From Manganibacter manganicus (GTDB lineage: Bacteria > Pseudomonadota > Alphaproteobacteria > Rhizobiales > Rhizobiaceae): DNA of 64,000 bases. A program made the translations under genes and the position numbers. The stretch is taken from NCBI RefSeq assembly GCF_002075885.1, contig NZ_MDET01000034.1:62001-126000 (forward strand), written 5' to 3'. Below, piece after piece: positions 1 through 7,814 of this stretch. Positions within the stretch are counted from its first letter, which is position 1. Each line of letters opens with the position of its first letter. The notes under the pieces are model-generated. The model was not told where the DNA came from and searched no databases. It worked only from the letters and a program-made list of their open reading frames with translations.

Positions 1-27
1 CTATAAATTTACTGGGGAACAAGAAAA

Positions 28-942
28 ATGACCGCCATGAGACCAGAAGTTATGGCATTTTACGATCAATCAACGGGGTCTATCCAGTATATCGTCACCG
101 ATCCTGTCACGCGTCGATGTGCGATCATCGATCCCGTTCTTGATTTTGACGCACGATCCGGCGCTGTATCAACGATGAATGCCGACGCGTTGGCCGAATA
201 CATTGAACGTGAGCAACTAACGCTTGAATGGATCCTCGATACACATCCGCATGCCGATCATTTTTCTGCCGCGGCCTACCTGAAGGCGATGACCGGTGTG
301 CCGACCGCCATCGGCAAGCATGTCATCGACATGCAGGCCCTTTGGAAAGATATTTACAACCTGCCGGACTTCATCACCGATGGGTCGCAATGGGACAGGT
401 TGTTCGACGATGGCGACACGTTCTGGATTGGTATGCTGCCCGTTAAGGTGCTGTATTCGCCGGGGCACACACTCGCTTCCATCACTTATCTGATTGGCGA
501 TTGCGCGTTCGTACATGACACGCTGTTCATGCCGGACAGCGGAACCGCACGGTGCGATTTTCCTGGCGGAAGTGCGGCCAGCCTGTGGACTTCAATCCAG
601 AAAATTCTGGCGCTCCCAGACGAATTCCGGGTGTTTGTCGGGCATGACTATTGCCCCGACGGTCGTGCGCCACGTTGGGCAAGTACGGTTGCCGAACAAA
701 AGGCAACGAACATCCATCTGGCAAGGTGTCGGACGGAGAAAGATTTCATTGTTTTGAGAGAGGCGCGCGACCGAACCTTACCGATGCCTCGACTTATCCT
801 GTTTGCTCTGCAGGTGAACATATGCGGCGGGCAATTGCCGGCGCCCGAGTCGAATGGCAAGCGGTACCTCAAGTTCCCACTCGACAATGCCGCACTCACA
901 GGCTCAGTGGAAATCAAGGATAGAGCCATACCGCACAAGTGA
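28..942 (+). CDS. MBL-fold metallo-hydrolase, ETHE1/persulfide-dioxygenase-like
   Basis: Metallo-beta-lactamase-fold protein of 304 aa. The metal-binding motif HPHADH lies at residues 73-78, with further ligands H147 (GHT), D164 (HDT) and H206 (GHDY). The spacing and the SPGHT and HDTLF signatures match the ETHE1/persulfide dioxygenase branch (mononuclear iron, oxidising glutathione persulfide to sulfite) better than glyoxalase II. No rhodanese domain is attached. ATG codons lie at 28 and 37, and the purine-rich stretch before 28 can serve as ribosome site. The neighbouring outer-membrane protein is convergent, so the gene appears monocistronic here, though its upstream context is outside the window. 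Cytoplasmic. The fold is certain, the substrate is inferred. Confidence 0.85.
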   Translation: MTAMRPEVMAFYDQSTGSIQYIVTDPVTRRCAIIDPVLDFDARSGAVSTMNADALAEYIEREQLTLEWILDTHPHADHFSAAAYLKAMTGVPTAIGKHVIDMQALWKDIYNLPDFITDGSQWDRLFDDGDTFWIGMLPVKVLYSPGHTLASITYLIGDCAFVHDTLFMPDSGTARCDFPGGSAASLWTSIQKILALPDEFRVFVGHDYCPDGRAPRWASTVAEQKATNIHLARCRTEKDFIVLREARDRTLPMPRLILFALQVNICGGQLPAPESNGKRYLKFPLDNAALTGSVEIKDRAIPHK

Positions 943-1060
943 TGACACCGCCACCGCCGGAACGGCCAATAGTCGGCCTACGGTGATATGGGACCATTCG
1001 TGGCGGGTGGATTCCAAGAACGGAGCGGGTTGGTACAACGGCGTGTGTAAAATCTAGGAG

Positions 1061-1104
1061 CTAAAGCGCACAGAGAAAATCTGAAAGATCCCGATGCGCT
1101 TTAG
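1061..1104. repeat. Short intergenic palindrome (CTAAAGCGCA arms)
   Basis: Ten-base arms CTAAAGCGCA (1061-1070) and TGCGCTTTAG (1095-1104) are perfect inverted complements around a 24-nt centre. They sit in the intergenic space between two convergent genes. From memory, similar GCGCTTTAG-ended palindromes are dispersed in rhizobial genomes. It may also act as a transcription terminator for the flanking genes. Only one copy was noticed here. Confidence 0.5.
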
Positions 1105-1165
1105 GGGCCGATTCGCGACTTATTTCAAAGGCGTGTAGGCCGTCCAGCAGCCAAGACGTTTTCGG

Positions 1166-1966
1166 CTAGAAGCGATAATTGACGCCCAGACGCACGGTAT
1201 GGAACTTGAAATCGTCCGTCTCGGAGCTAAATCCTTGGCCGTTGCTGTTGGTCATACTCTGTCCCCCTCCACCCAAATTGATGTAGAGGTATTCGCCCTT
1301 CAGGCTCCAGTGTTCGTTTAATGCATATTCGGCGCCAGCTCCAGCCGTCCATCCCCAACTCGTCTCATCGACACCGCCAGACAGCAGGTCGCGCCTTGTC
1401 GGAGAGGCGCCTTTAAAGGCGTAACTGTATTTGGTTTCGAGGGAGCCATAGGCGAGGCCGCCAGTCCCGTATACCATGAAGCGGTCCGCAACATAGCCGA
1501 AGCGGGCCCTTAACGTTCCAAACCAATCGACCTTCGTGTTAAAGACACCGTCCGATGCCGACCTCATCCAGGTGGAACCGGAGCCCTTGACGCCCGACCA
1601 GGAAAAATCACCCTCTACGCCAACCAGCCAGTTGCTGCTGAACTGGTAATTATAGCCGATCTGGACGCCGCCCAGCAGTCCATCGAGGCCCACCTTGGCG
1701 TCGCCATCATAGGCCGGCCCGCATTTGCAGTCCGCGCGAAAGCTCTGGTCGCCACCAAAGCCCCAGCCTAAATGCACGCCAACATAGGGACCGTTCCAGT
1801 CAAGAAAGTCCGGGGCAACCGGCACCTCTTCAGGCGGAAGGACTACCAGATCGGCCGCGAATGTAGCGGAAGATGAAGACAACAGCATCAGCGCAACTGT
1901 GGCCAGAAGTGGTGTCGATAAAGTCATTGGGTTGCATATCCGCCTGTTTTGGGTGGGTTTTGTCAT
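1166..1966 (-). CDS. Outer-membrane beta-barrel protein, Omp25/Omp31-like
   Basis: Protein of 266 aa with an N-terminal hydrophobic signal segment ending in ATFA-AD. A run of alternating aromatic/polar strands follows (WNGPYVGVHLGWGFGG, LLGGVQIGYNYQF, WFGTLRARFGYV, RLGVNYRF). The C-terminal residue is Phe, the usual terminal signature for outer-membrane barrel insertion. The pattern matches the Omp25/Omp31 (OmpA-like eight-strand) family common in Hyphomicrobiales. A second in-frame ATG at 1927 gives a cleaner signal peptide and may be the real start. Predicted role is a structural or porin-like outer-membrane protein; no substrate can be read from the sequence. Confidence 0.85.
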   Translation of the reverse strand: MTKPTQNRRICNPMTLSTPLLATVALMLLSSSSATFAADLVVLPPEEVPVAPDFLDWNGPYVGVHLGWGFGGDQSFRADCKCGPAYDGDAKVGLDGLLGGVQIGYNYQFSSNWLVGVEGDFSWSGVKGSGSTWMRSASDGVFNTKVDWFGTLRARFGYVADRFMVYGTGGLAYGSLETKYSYAFKGASPTRRDLLSGGVDETSWGWTAGAGAEYALNEHWSLKGEYLYINLGGGGQSMTNSNGQGFSSETDDFKFHTVRLGVNYRF

Positions 1967-2470
1967 GTCAATCTCAATCCTCTAGGTCCGCCTTGAGATT
2001 TTGGCATCTAGCAGTGTTCGCCAATTCGATTTGACAGTTCTTGCGGTGACGTCAGATTAATGCCGATAAGGCCATACACGGCTGAGCGCCTGCAGGTCAT
2101 CCTTAGAGAAGTCTCGGAGGCGGGTGTTCCGTCGGGAGCCATTCGCTGCGGATTTGCGGACCGTCCGTCACCTTTAAGTGCGGTTTTGAATCGACCGGTA
2201 GCTTGGTTGAATATAGTGCGCGCTTGGCGGTGATACCGAATGATGCGGGATGCCCTTTGGGGCCAGCAATATCAGTTGCAGTGCTGTAGCAAGAATGATC
2301 AAATCCGGCACGCGAACGCTGCTATGCCCGCAACGCTTCACGCATCGAAGTTCGATAGAGTCGCCTCGGTTGGGCAGACTGCACTGCTCTCAGCGAGGGC
2401 GTGCGAGGCTGTAGGCGCAAAGATTTCACGGCAGGCAGGAGACTGCTGTCCATGTGGGGTGGGCCACGGA
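1967..2470. other. Intergenic region between omp and araC
   Basis: About 500 bases between divergent genes. The open frame of the AraC gene extends upstream to 2240, but that extra stretch does not look like an AraC N-terminus, so it is treated as leader. The region holds a 19-nt sequence (2026-2044) repeated in inverted orientation at 4781-4799, including a TTGACA hexamer at 2031. Nothing else was recognised. Confidence 0.5.
2026..2044 (+). repeat. 19-nt inverted repeat, copy A, flanking araC-MFS
   Basis: TCGATTTGACAGTTCTTGC here is the exact reverse complement of 4781-4799. It lies upstream of araC and, on the other strand, about 60 nt upstream of the porin start. It contains a TTGACA hexamer. 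The two copies point the same way relative to araC and to the MFS gene, which suggests a shared operator or promoter element. A terminal repeat of a small moved cassette is the alternative. Confidence 0.55.
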
Positions 2471-3334
2471 ATGGATCATCGGATACTCGCTGCACTCAAA
2501 TATATTGAGCAAAATATCTCAGAGCCCATTGATCTCGGCGAGGCCGCGGCCAAGGTCCGGCTCAGCAAGTTCCATTTCGAGCGATTGTTCCAGGCCGAAG
2601 TGGGCGAGTCATATTATGCCTATTTCAAGCGAGTGCGAATGCATAATGCAGCGTCGCGACTGAAACACACCAAACAGTCCATCTATGAAATCGCAATCGC
2701 ATACGGCTATGGCAGCAATGCGGCCTTCACCCGCTCCTTTCGCTCCTTCTGGGGTGTGTCTCCCACGGCATACCGATCCGACGATTCATTCTGGGATGCC
2801 GAAACTTTCCATCGGCACCGCCACGAAGGCGTGTCTCTGGCGGTCGCGCCCAATATTCAGATACGGGACGTCGGAAGCTACCGTTGCATGTTCCGCCGGT
2901 ATTATGGCCCCTATACCAGACTGCAGGAAATCTGGAGAGATTTCCTCGATCGTTTGCCAGAAGCACTCAGGAGTGACGACGAGATAGAGGCTCGGTTTCT
3001 GGGCCGTATCTATGATGACCCTCGCGTCACGCCCCCCGACGAAATTCGATACGATTGTTGTTATGTCTTCGCCGACGACGAGGACGCCCGGCTCCAAATG
3101 GACGAGGTCAGGAATCACCTGGTTACCACTGATGCCGGGCTTTATGCGGTTATCGACAACACCCGCGATCCGCGGCCCCGTCCGGAGATCTATGCCTATA
3201 TGCTCGACAAATGGATGCCGTCGACGAACTACAATTACTCCGACGTTCCCGGCCTCGAATTCTTCGCGGGGTGTCCTGTCGAAGCCAACAGCACCTGGAG
3301 ACCGGTTTGCACCATGCTGGTGCCGCTCGAATAG
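2471..3334 (+). CDS. AraC-family regulator with GyrI-like effector domain
   Basis: Transcriptional regulator of 287 aa from the ATG at 2471. Residues about 1-105 are a paired AraC/XylS helix-turn-helix (LGEAAAKVRLSKFHFERLF; later IAIAYGYGSNAAFTRSFRSFWGVSPTAYR). Residues about 125-285 are a GyrI/SbmC-like domain that usually binds small lipophilic ligands, as in Rob and related regulators. The longer frame from 2240 adds 77 residues of uncharacteristic sequence, so the start immediately before MDHRILAALKYIE is preferred, although its ribosome site is weak. It is convergent with an MFS efflux gene and probably controls it in response to a toxic compound; that link is inference. Confidence 0.85.
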   Translation: MDHRILAALKYIEQNISEPIDLGEAAAKVRLSKFHFERLFQAEVGESYYAYFKRVRMHNAASRLKHTKQSIYEIAIAYGYGSNAAFTRSFRSFWGVSPTAYRSDDSFWDAETFHRHRHEGVSLAVAPNIQIRDVGSYRCMFRRYYGPYTRLQEIWRDFLDRLPEALRSDDEIEARFLGRIYDDPRVTPPDEIRYDCCYVFADDEDARLQMDEVRNHLVTTDAGLYAVIDNTRDPRPRPEIYAYMLDKWMPSTNYNYSDVPGLEFFAGCPVEANSTWRPVCTMLVPLE

Positions 3335-3428
3335 GTCACGCGGCCTTACCTATGGCTTCGTGACGGCTCATCAGCGGCAGTCGTCCCGTTCCCCTACAGG
3401 TCCAGCGAGCCCGCTGTTTTGGGCACGG

Positions 3429-4658
3429 CTATCGAGCCTCGGCCCCGGCCGGTGGCGCATTGCCGCGTTTCGCAGACCGGCGTGATATCAGCCAGATCGG
3501 CACTGTCAACGCATAGACGGCGGAGGGAAGCAGCCACGCCGCACCCGGTAGAGCCGAAGCCGATGTCACTGAATAAACCGCGCTACAGGCCAGTGGGGAG
3601 ATGACCGCCGCAAGCGCCACGACGCTGCTTAGCGCGCCTTGCAGTCGGCCCTGCTGCGTGCTGTCGACCTTGCGGGACATCAAGGACTGGAATGCCGGAA
3701 TGGCGATATTGCCGAAGTTAAGCGGTGCCAGCAGCGGAAAAATCACCCAGGCCGTGGACGTAAAAGCCAAGACGATCATCGATGTCGCGTCGACGCCAAC
3801 CCCGAGCATCGCCATTCCTGTCACTCCGATCCTCCCAGCGATAGGGCCGGCGAGAAACAGTTGCACGATCGTATAGAACAAGCCAGCCAGCGACACCGTC
3901 AGCCCGATGGTCGAAGGCGTGAACCCGAAGCGCTCGGTCGTATAGATTGCCCACAACGCATTCGGACTCTCGAACGAAAACCGCACGGCGAAATAAACCA
4001 ATGCCACGGGCACGAGCCCCATTGCGCCGATCCATGGCAGATGTCTGAGTGGGTTGATGATGACGCGCCCATATTCTGCAAGTGCCTTCCCATTGCGTGA
4101 CGGAAGGCGAAGGGCAAGCACGACACCGGTGAGCGCAAGCGCGCTTGCCAGGACATAGGGAGCTTCCAGTCGAATCTCGGAGAGGACGCCGCCGCTAAAG
4201 GGACCGACGAATAGTCCTATGCCGTAGCAGGCATTGAGGTAGCCGAACCGGCGTGTCCGGTCTTCGACCGGCGTGACGTCGGCCAGGGCCGCCGCTACGG
4301 TGGCCGAGGTGGAGTTCGTCAGCCCGGTTATGGCGCGAAAAACCAGAAGAACCGACAGAACGGGCACATAGGCGATGACCAGGCAGTCGATGGCTGTGAC
4401 CGCAAGAGACAGGACCAGAAGTGGACGGCGACCGAAACGGTCACCAAGCGAGCCGAGCGCGGGCAATGCCAGCATGTTGACAACCGCGTAGAGTCCAAGC
4501 GACAGGCCGAAGACCATCGCCACGTCGTCTGTCCCGGCCGCCCTGCCGTACAAGGCAGGCAGCGACGGGAGGACCAGTCCGAGCGCGATGCCTTCGCAAA
4601 GCGCGATCAAAAAAAGGATTGCAGGTCCTTCGGAGCCCGAGCGCTCGCGTTCTGACAT
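3429..4658 (-). CDS. MFS drug efflux transporter, TetA/TCR-like
   Basis: Twelve-helix major facilitator protein of 409 aa. It shows the loop 2-3 signature GSLGDRFGRRPLL, the helix 5 drug-antiporter feature (GPFSGGVLSE, resembling motif C) and a basic C-terminal tail. The family exports tetracyclines or other small drugs in exchange for protons across the inner membrane. The gene is convergent with an AraC/GyrI-type regulator 94 nt away, a pairing typical of inducible efflux. The substrate cannot be assigned from sequence. Confidence 0.85.
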   Translation of the reverse strand: MSERERSGSEGPAILFLIALCEGIALGLVLPSLPALYGRAAGTDDVAMVFGLSLGLYAVVNMLALPALGSLGDRFGRRPLLVLSLAVTAIDCLVIAYVPVLSVLLVFRAITGLTNSTSATVAAALADVTPVEDRTRRFGYLNACYGIGLFVGPFSGGVLSEIRLEAPYVLASALALTGVVLALRLPSRNGKALAEYGRVIINPLRHLPWIGAMGLVPVALVYFAVRFSFESPNALWAIYTTERFGFTPSTIGLTVSLAGLFYTIVQLFLAGPIAGRIGVTGMAMLGVGVDATSMIVLAFTSTAWVIFPLLAPLNFGNIAIPAFQSLMSRKVDSTQQGRLQGALSSVVALAAVISPLACSAVYSVTSASALPGAAWLLPSAVYALTVPIWLISRRSAKRGNAPPAGAEAR

Positions 4659-5068
4659 TTATGATCGCCTCCCCAAGCTATACGGCCGACGACACGCCAC
4701 CTGTCGTGCGGAAAAATCCTCAGCCGCCGAACATCGATACCGCCATACATCGATGAAAGTCTGTTTCATGTGACAGAAAGGCAAGAACTGTCAAATCGAT
4801 ATGGCCAACGCTGTTAAATGCCCTGTCCCAAGGCGGACCCGGAGGGCAGAGGTTGAACGGTTTATCACGTCGACCAGACCGAAGCGGGCTTGATACAAGA
4901 GCAACTCGGCCTCGGATACGCTTGGGCAGAAGGTTATCGATAGCAATGACACCACAGGCGCAAGTGGCCTGGTGCGGCAATACAAAGTCGCCGGTGAGTA
5001 TTCTTACCACAAGACCATCCACAAACGACGATTATGGTGGAATCTCAGCCGACTATAGAGAGAGAGTA
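4659..5068. other. Intergenic region upstream of the MFS gene
   Basis: About 410 bases upstream of the MFS gene. Apart from the 19-nt repeat copy at 4781-4799, no convincing promoter, RNA or gene was seen. The reading frame of the small Cys-rich protein stays open back to 4853, but that extension is Arg-rich and looks non-coding. Confidence 0.4.
4781..4799 (-). repeat. 19-nt inverted repeat, copy B, upstream of the MFS gene
   Basis: Exact reverse complement of 2026-2044. It lies about 120 nt upstream of the MFS start codon and reads in the same direction relative to that gene as copy A does to araC. A chance exact 19-mer inverted match in 64 kb is expected roughly 0.01 times by simple 4^19 counting. 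It is therefore probably functional (a shared regulator site) or a remnant of cassette movement. Confidence 0.55.
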
Positions 5069-5290
5069 ATGAGCAAGATGTGCTGCGAACGCTGCAATGA
5101 TCTGGGGCTGGTGTTTGATTGCTTCCGTTGGCCGGGATGCGGCTGTCCTGATAGCACTGTTCGTACAGACTGCCCGGGGCGATCCATCCCCTGCAATTGT
5201 AGAATCGAGATAGATTTCAAGCAAAGGGAACTCGGAATGTTATCTCATGGCTGGTCCGTTTCCCAACCATTGGACAGCGTCGTACACTGA
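5069..5290 (+). CDS. Small cysteine-rich protein (73 aa), possible zinc finger
   Basis: The ATG at 5069 follows a GAGAGAG purine run that can act as ribosome site. It opens a 73-aa frame with nine cysteines in its first 43 residues: CCERC near the start, C18, the CGC group at 24-26, C34 and CNC at 41-43. The spacing suggests a metal-binding knuckle. The cysteine-rich part is in one block, followed by an ordinary tail. No family was recognised. The Arg-rich upstream extension was excluded. Orientation matches the downstream gntR gene, but the 260-nt gap argues against an operon. It may be spurious. Confidence 0.4.
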   Translation: MSKMCCERCNDLGLVFDCFRWPGCGCPDSTVRTDCPGRSIPCNCRIEIDFKQRELGMLSHGWSVSQPLDSVVH

Positions 5291-5442
5291 ACGCGGTCAA
5301 AGAGGCGGAGCAGGACTAGGCCACTTGGGGCTGGAACAAGAACTGTTCCCAGCGATTCTAAGGTCGAACGGAGCATGAAGGTCATGCGCCGTCTCCGGCG
5401 CATCCTTTGTCGATGGAGCGCCTTGCAGATCGGTCTTTAGGA

Positions 5443-5459
5443 TATTATGGTATGCCAAA
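5443..5459. promoter_or_regulatory. Candidate GntR operator, copy 1 (upstream of gntR)
   Basis: TATTATGGTATGCCAAA at this position is the exact reverse complement of 6374-6390. The core TGGTATGCCA has the half-site arrangement TGGTA/TGCCA expected for FadR/FCD-type GntR proteins. It lies about 95 nt upstream of the gntR start, consistent with autoregulation. Assignment is inferred from the duplication and position. Confidence 0.6.
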
Positions 5460-5552
5460 ACGTCGGTTTAGGTCGATCGGACGTTTCGTCTAGATTTAAT
5501 CGATGCTTGCTGAGAAAAGCCTATTCCCACAGCAAGAGAAAAGACGACGGCA

Positions 5553-6233
5553 ATGGATGAACGCTCCCTGCGTGTGGAACGCCCCGAGAAGACGCTGCGC
5601 GAACTGGCGCTGGAGCGCATGCGCGATGCCATAATCGCTTCTCATTTCAAGCCCGGAGAGCGGCTCGTTGAACGCGATCTGTGCATGCAACTGGGCGTCA
5701 GCCGCACGATCGTGCGCGAAGTGCTGCGGCATCTGGAGTCGGAAGGGTTGGTCGCCACCGCCGGCACGCGCGGCCCGGTTGTAGCCGTGACGACGCCGGA
5801 ACAGGCCTTGCAGATCTACGAGATCCGGGGGGTGCTGGAAGGCATGGCCGCCAGGGCTTGCGCGGAAAAGGGCGATGCCAAGCTGGCCGCCACCCTGCAG
5901 GCGGCGCTCGACCGGATCAAGTCGGCCTATGGTAGAAGGCGCATGGATTTGGTGCTCGATGAGACGACCGAGTTCTACCGTGTCCTGTTCGTGGGGGCTG
6001 AGCGCGATGTTGCCTGGGGCATCGTCAATTCGCTCACCGCACGCATCAACAGGCTGCGCTCGATGACCATCAGGACGCCCGGCCGCGACATCGACGGCCC
6101 AACCCAGATGCAGCGGATAGTCGATGCCATTCGCGACGGCCACGGCGAAGGCGCTTATCACGCCGCGCAGGAGCATGTCGGTATCGCCTCTTCCCTCGCG
6201 CGGGCGTTGCTGGCGGATACGCCGGCGGCCTGA
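5553..6233 (+). CDS. GntR-family regulator (FadR/FCD subfamily) of the catabolic operon
   Basis: Regulator of 226 aa. A winged helix-turn-helix occupies residues about 12-75 (LRELALERMRDAIIASHFKPGERL, then LCMQLGVSRTIVREVLRHLESEGLV). A helical FCD ligand domain follows. In the FCD helix that normally carries the first metal-binding histidine (consensus FHxxL), this protein reads FYRVLF, so that His is Tyr and the effector or metal site may be altered. The gene precedes the DUF1185-hydrolase-flavin-LLM operon, and two identical candidate operators flank it. It probably represses the operon until the substrate or an intermediate binds. Confidence 0.88.
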   Translation: MDERSLRVERPEKTLRELALERMRDAIIASHFKPGERLVERDLCMQLGVSRTIVREVLRHLESEGLVATAGTRGPVVAVTTPEQALQIYEIRGVLEGMAARACAEKGDAKLAATLQAALDRIKSAYGRRRMDLVLDETTEFYRVLFVGAERDVAWGIVNSLTARINRLRSMTIRTPGRDIDGPTQMQRIVDAIRDGHGEGAYHAAQEHVGIASSLARALLADTPAA

Positions 6234-6359
6234 TTAGGCAGTCAGGGCCTGCTGCTCTCGCCAGCATGCTCCCTTCCTCTCAGGCCTGCCCTTCGACCAA
6301 AGCGTGGCGCAACAATATAGCCGCGAGATCTGCAATCGGGTTCGAGCGAAAAGCACCGC

Positions 6360-6390
6360 TTGACTTTCTGAAATTTGGCATACCATAATA
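6360..6390 (+). promoter_or_regulatory. Promoter with overlapping GntR operator (copy 2)
   Basis: TTGACT (6360-6365) and CATAAT (6384-6389) form a sigma70-like pair with an 18-nt spacer. The 17-nt operator TTTGGCATACCATAATA (6374-6390) covers the -10 element. It is the exact inverted copy of the site upstream of gntR. A repressor bound here would occlude RNA polymerase at the operon that starts at 6410. Confidence 0.6.
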
Positions 6391-6409
6391 CGGTCATAGA
6401 GAATTGAAG

Positions 6410-7024
6410 ATGGAGACTGAAGTGCCGCTCGTCATTCGCAAGACCTTGCTTCAGGTGGAAACAACGCTTGTCGAAGGCGGCAAGGCGGCCGAGGCGCCAC
6501 TCAGGCTCTACGCCGCGCTAGCGGTGGTGAAGAACCCATGGGCGGGGCGCGGTTTCGTCGAGGATTTGAAGCCCGAAATTCACGCGGCGGCCCCGATACT
6601 GGGTGAATTACTGACCGGCATGATCGTGCAGGCAGTGGGTTCCGGTGCCGCGGTCGAGGGCTACGGCAAAGCGGCCGTGGTCGGGCTGAACGGCGAGATC
6701 GAGCATGCCTCGGCGCTGATTCACACGCTGCGCTTCGGCAATCATTATCGTGAGGCGGTGGGAGCCAAGAGCTATCTTGCCTTCACCAACACGCGCGGCC
6801 CGGCCAACGCCTCGATCATGATCCCGCTGATGGACAAGAACGACGCGGGCCGGCGCTCGCACTATTTGACGATCCAGACATCGGTAGCCGATGCGCCTGC
6901 CGCCGACGAGATCGTGCTGGCGCTGGGCGCATCCGTTGGCGGCCGCCCGCATCATCGCATAGGCGACCGATACCAGGACCTCAAAGAGCTTGGACATGAT
7001 GTCGACAATCCAGCCGCAGTCTAG
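6410..7024 (+). CDS. DUF1185 'amino acid synthesis' family protein
   Basis: Protein of 204 aa from the ATG at 6410; a TTG two codons earlier is also possible. It matches the DUF1185/AA_synth family as remembered: VRKTLLQVE-like start, AVVKNPWAG, GYGKAAVVGLNGEIEHASALIHTLRFGNH and a C-terminal HHRIGDRYQD segment. The family is structurally known but has no firm biochemical function; it often sits in catabolic operons. Here it is the first structural gene of a GntR-controlled operon and its 3' end overlaps the hydrolase gene by 29 nt. An isomerase, lyase or hydrolase step on the ring-opened product is possible but unproven. Confidence 0.8.
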   Translation: METEVPLVIRKTLLQVETTLVEGGKAAEAPLRLYAALAVVKNPWAGRGFVEDLKPEIHAAAPILGELLTGMIVQAVGSGAAVEGYGKAAVVGLNGEIEHASALIHTLRFGNHYREAVGAKSYLAFTNTRGPANASIMIPLMDKNDAGRRSHYLTIQTSVADAPAADEIVLALGASVGGRPHHRIGDRYQDLKELGHDVDNPAAV

Positions 7025-7814
7025 TCTGCCGCGTTCCCGGACGCGTCATGGCGCTGCCTATGTGGAGCGGGGCGAGGGCGCGCCTCTTGTGCTGGTCCAC
7101 GGCGTTGGCATGCGGCTGGAGGCATGGGCGCCGCAGATCGCCGCGCTTGCGTCCGGCCATCGGGTGATCGCCGTGGACATGCCGGGCCATGGTGCAAGCG
7201 AGCAGCTCGCCGCTGCCGCCCGGCTGCCGGATTTCGTTGCATGGCTCGGCCGGTTTCTTGATGACCTTTTGCTTGATGCAATCAGCATTGCGGGTCATTC
7301 AATGGGGGCGCTGATCGCCGGAGGCGCTGCGGCAAGCTTCGGTGCGCGGATCAGGCGTGTGGCGCTGCTCAACGGCGTCTACCGCCGCGGTCCGGCCGCG
7401 AGGGCAGCCGTGCTGGAGCGGGCAAAAGCCATCCGCCTTGGTCATATCGACGTTGAGGGGCCCCTTAAGCGCTGGTTCGGCGACAGGGAACGCGGTACCG
7501 AAGCCTGCCGCCTGACGCGCGAATGGTTGTCCGGCGTCGATCGCCAGGGTTACGCCACGGCCTATGCCGCTTTCGCCGAAGGCGACGCCACCTATGCCGA
7601 TGCGTGGCCGCGTATTACTTGCCCGGCCTTGTTCCTGACCGGCGAGGACGACCCCAATTCCACGCCGGCGATGGCCGAGGCGATGGCGGCCTCTACTCCC
7701 TGCGGCGTCGCGCGTATCATTGCCGGTCACAGGCACATGGTGAACCTGACCGCGCCGGAGATCGTTAACGGCATGCTGGAGGAATGGCTCGCGCGCGAAG
7801 AGGTGACGGCGTGA
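6996..7814 (+). CDS. Alpha/beta hydrolase, RutD-like position
   Basis: Alpha/beta-hydrolase-fold enzyme of 272 aa. It carries the oxyanion segment LVLVHGVGM, the nucleophile elbow GHSMG (Ser) near residue 102, an acidic residue in LFLTGEDDPNSTP, and the catalytic His in IIAGHRHMVNLTAP. The ATG at 6996 has an AGAG purine stretch about 7 nt upstream and the gene overlaps the DUF1185 gene. In Rut-type pathways a similar hydrolase (RutD) acts on the product of a flavin monooxygenase. Here it probably hydrolyses an ester, amide or carbamoyl intermediate in the cytoplasm. Confidence 0.85.
   Translation: MMSTIQPQSSLPRSRTRHGAAYVERGEGAPLVLVHGVGMRLEAWAPQIAALASGHRVIAVDMPGHGASEQLAAAARLPDFVAWLGRFLDDLLLDAISIAGHSMGALIAGGAAASFGARIRRVALLNGVYRRGPAARAAVLERAKAIRLGHIDVEGPLKRWFGDRERGTEACRLTREWLSGVDRQGYATAYAAFAEGDATYADAWPRITCPALFLTGEDDPNSTPAMAEAMAASTPCGVARIIAGHRHMVNLTAPEIVNGMLEEWLAREEVTA

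Noticed and set aside
2240..2470. N-terminal extension of the AraC regulator
   Set aside because: The extra 77 residues do not resemble AraC/GyrI proteins, and the domain starts right at MDHRIL.
4853..5068. Upstream extension of the Cys-rich protein frame
   Set aside because: Arg-rich, no ribosome site at its first start, and the coding-like part begins at 5069.
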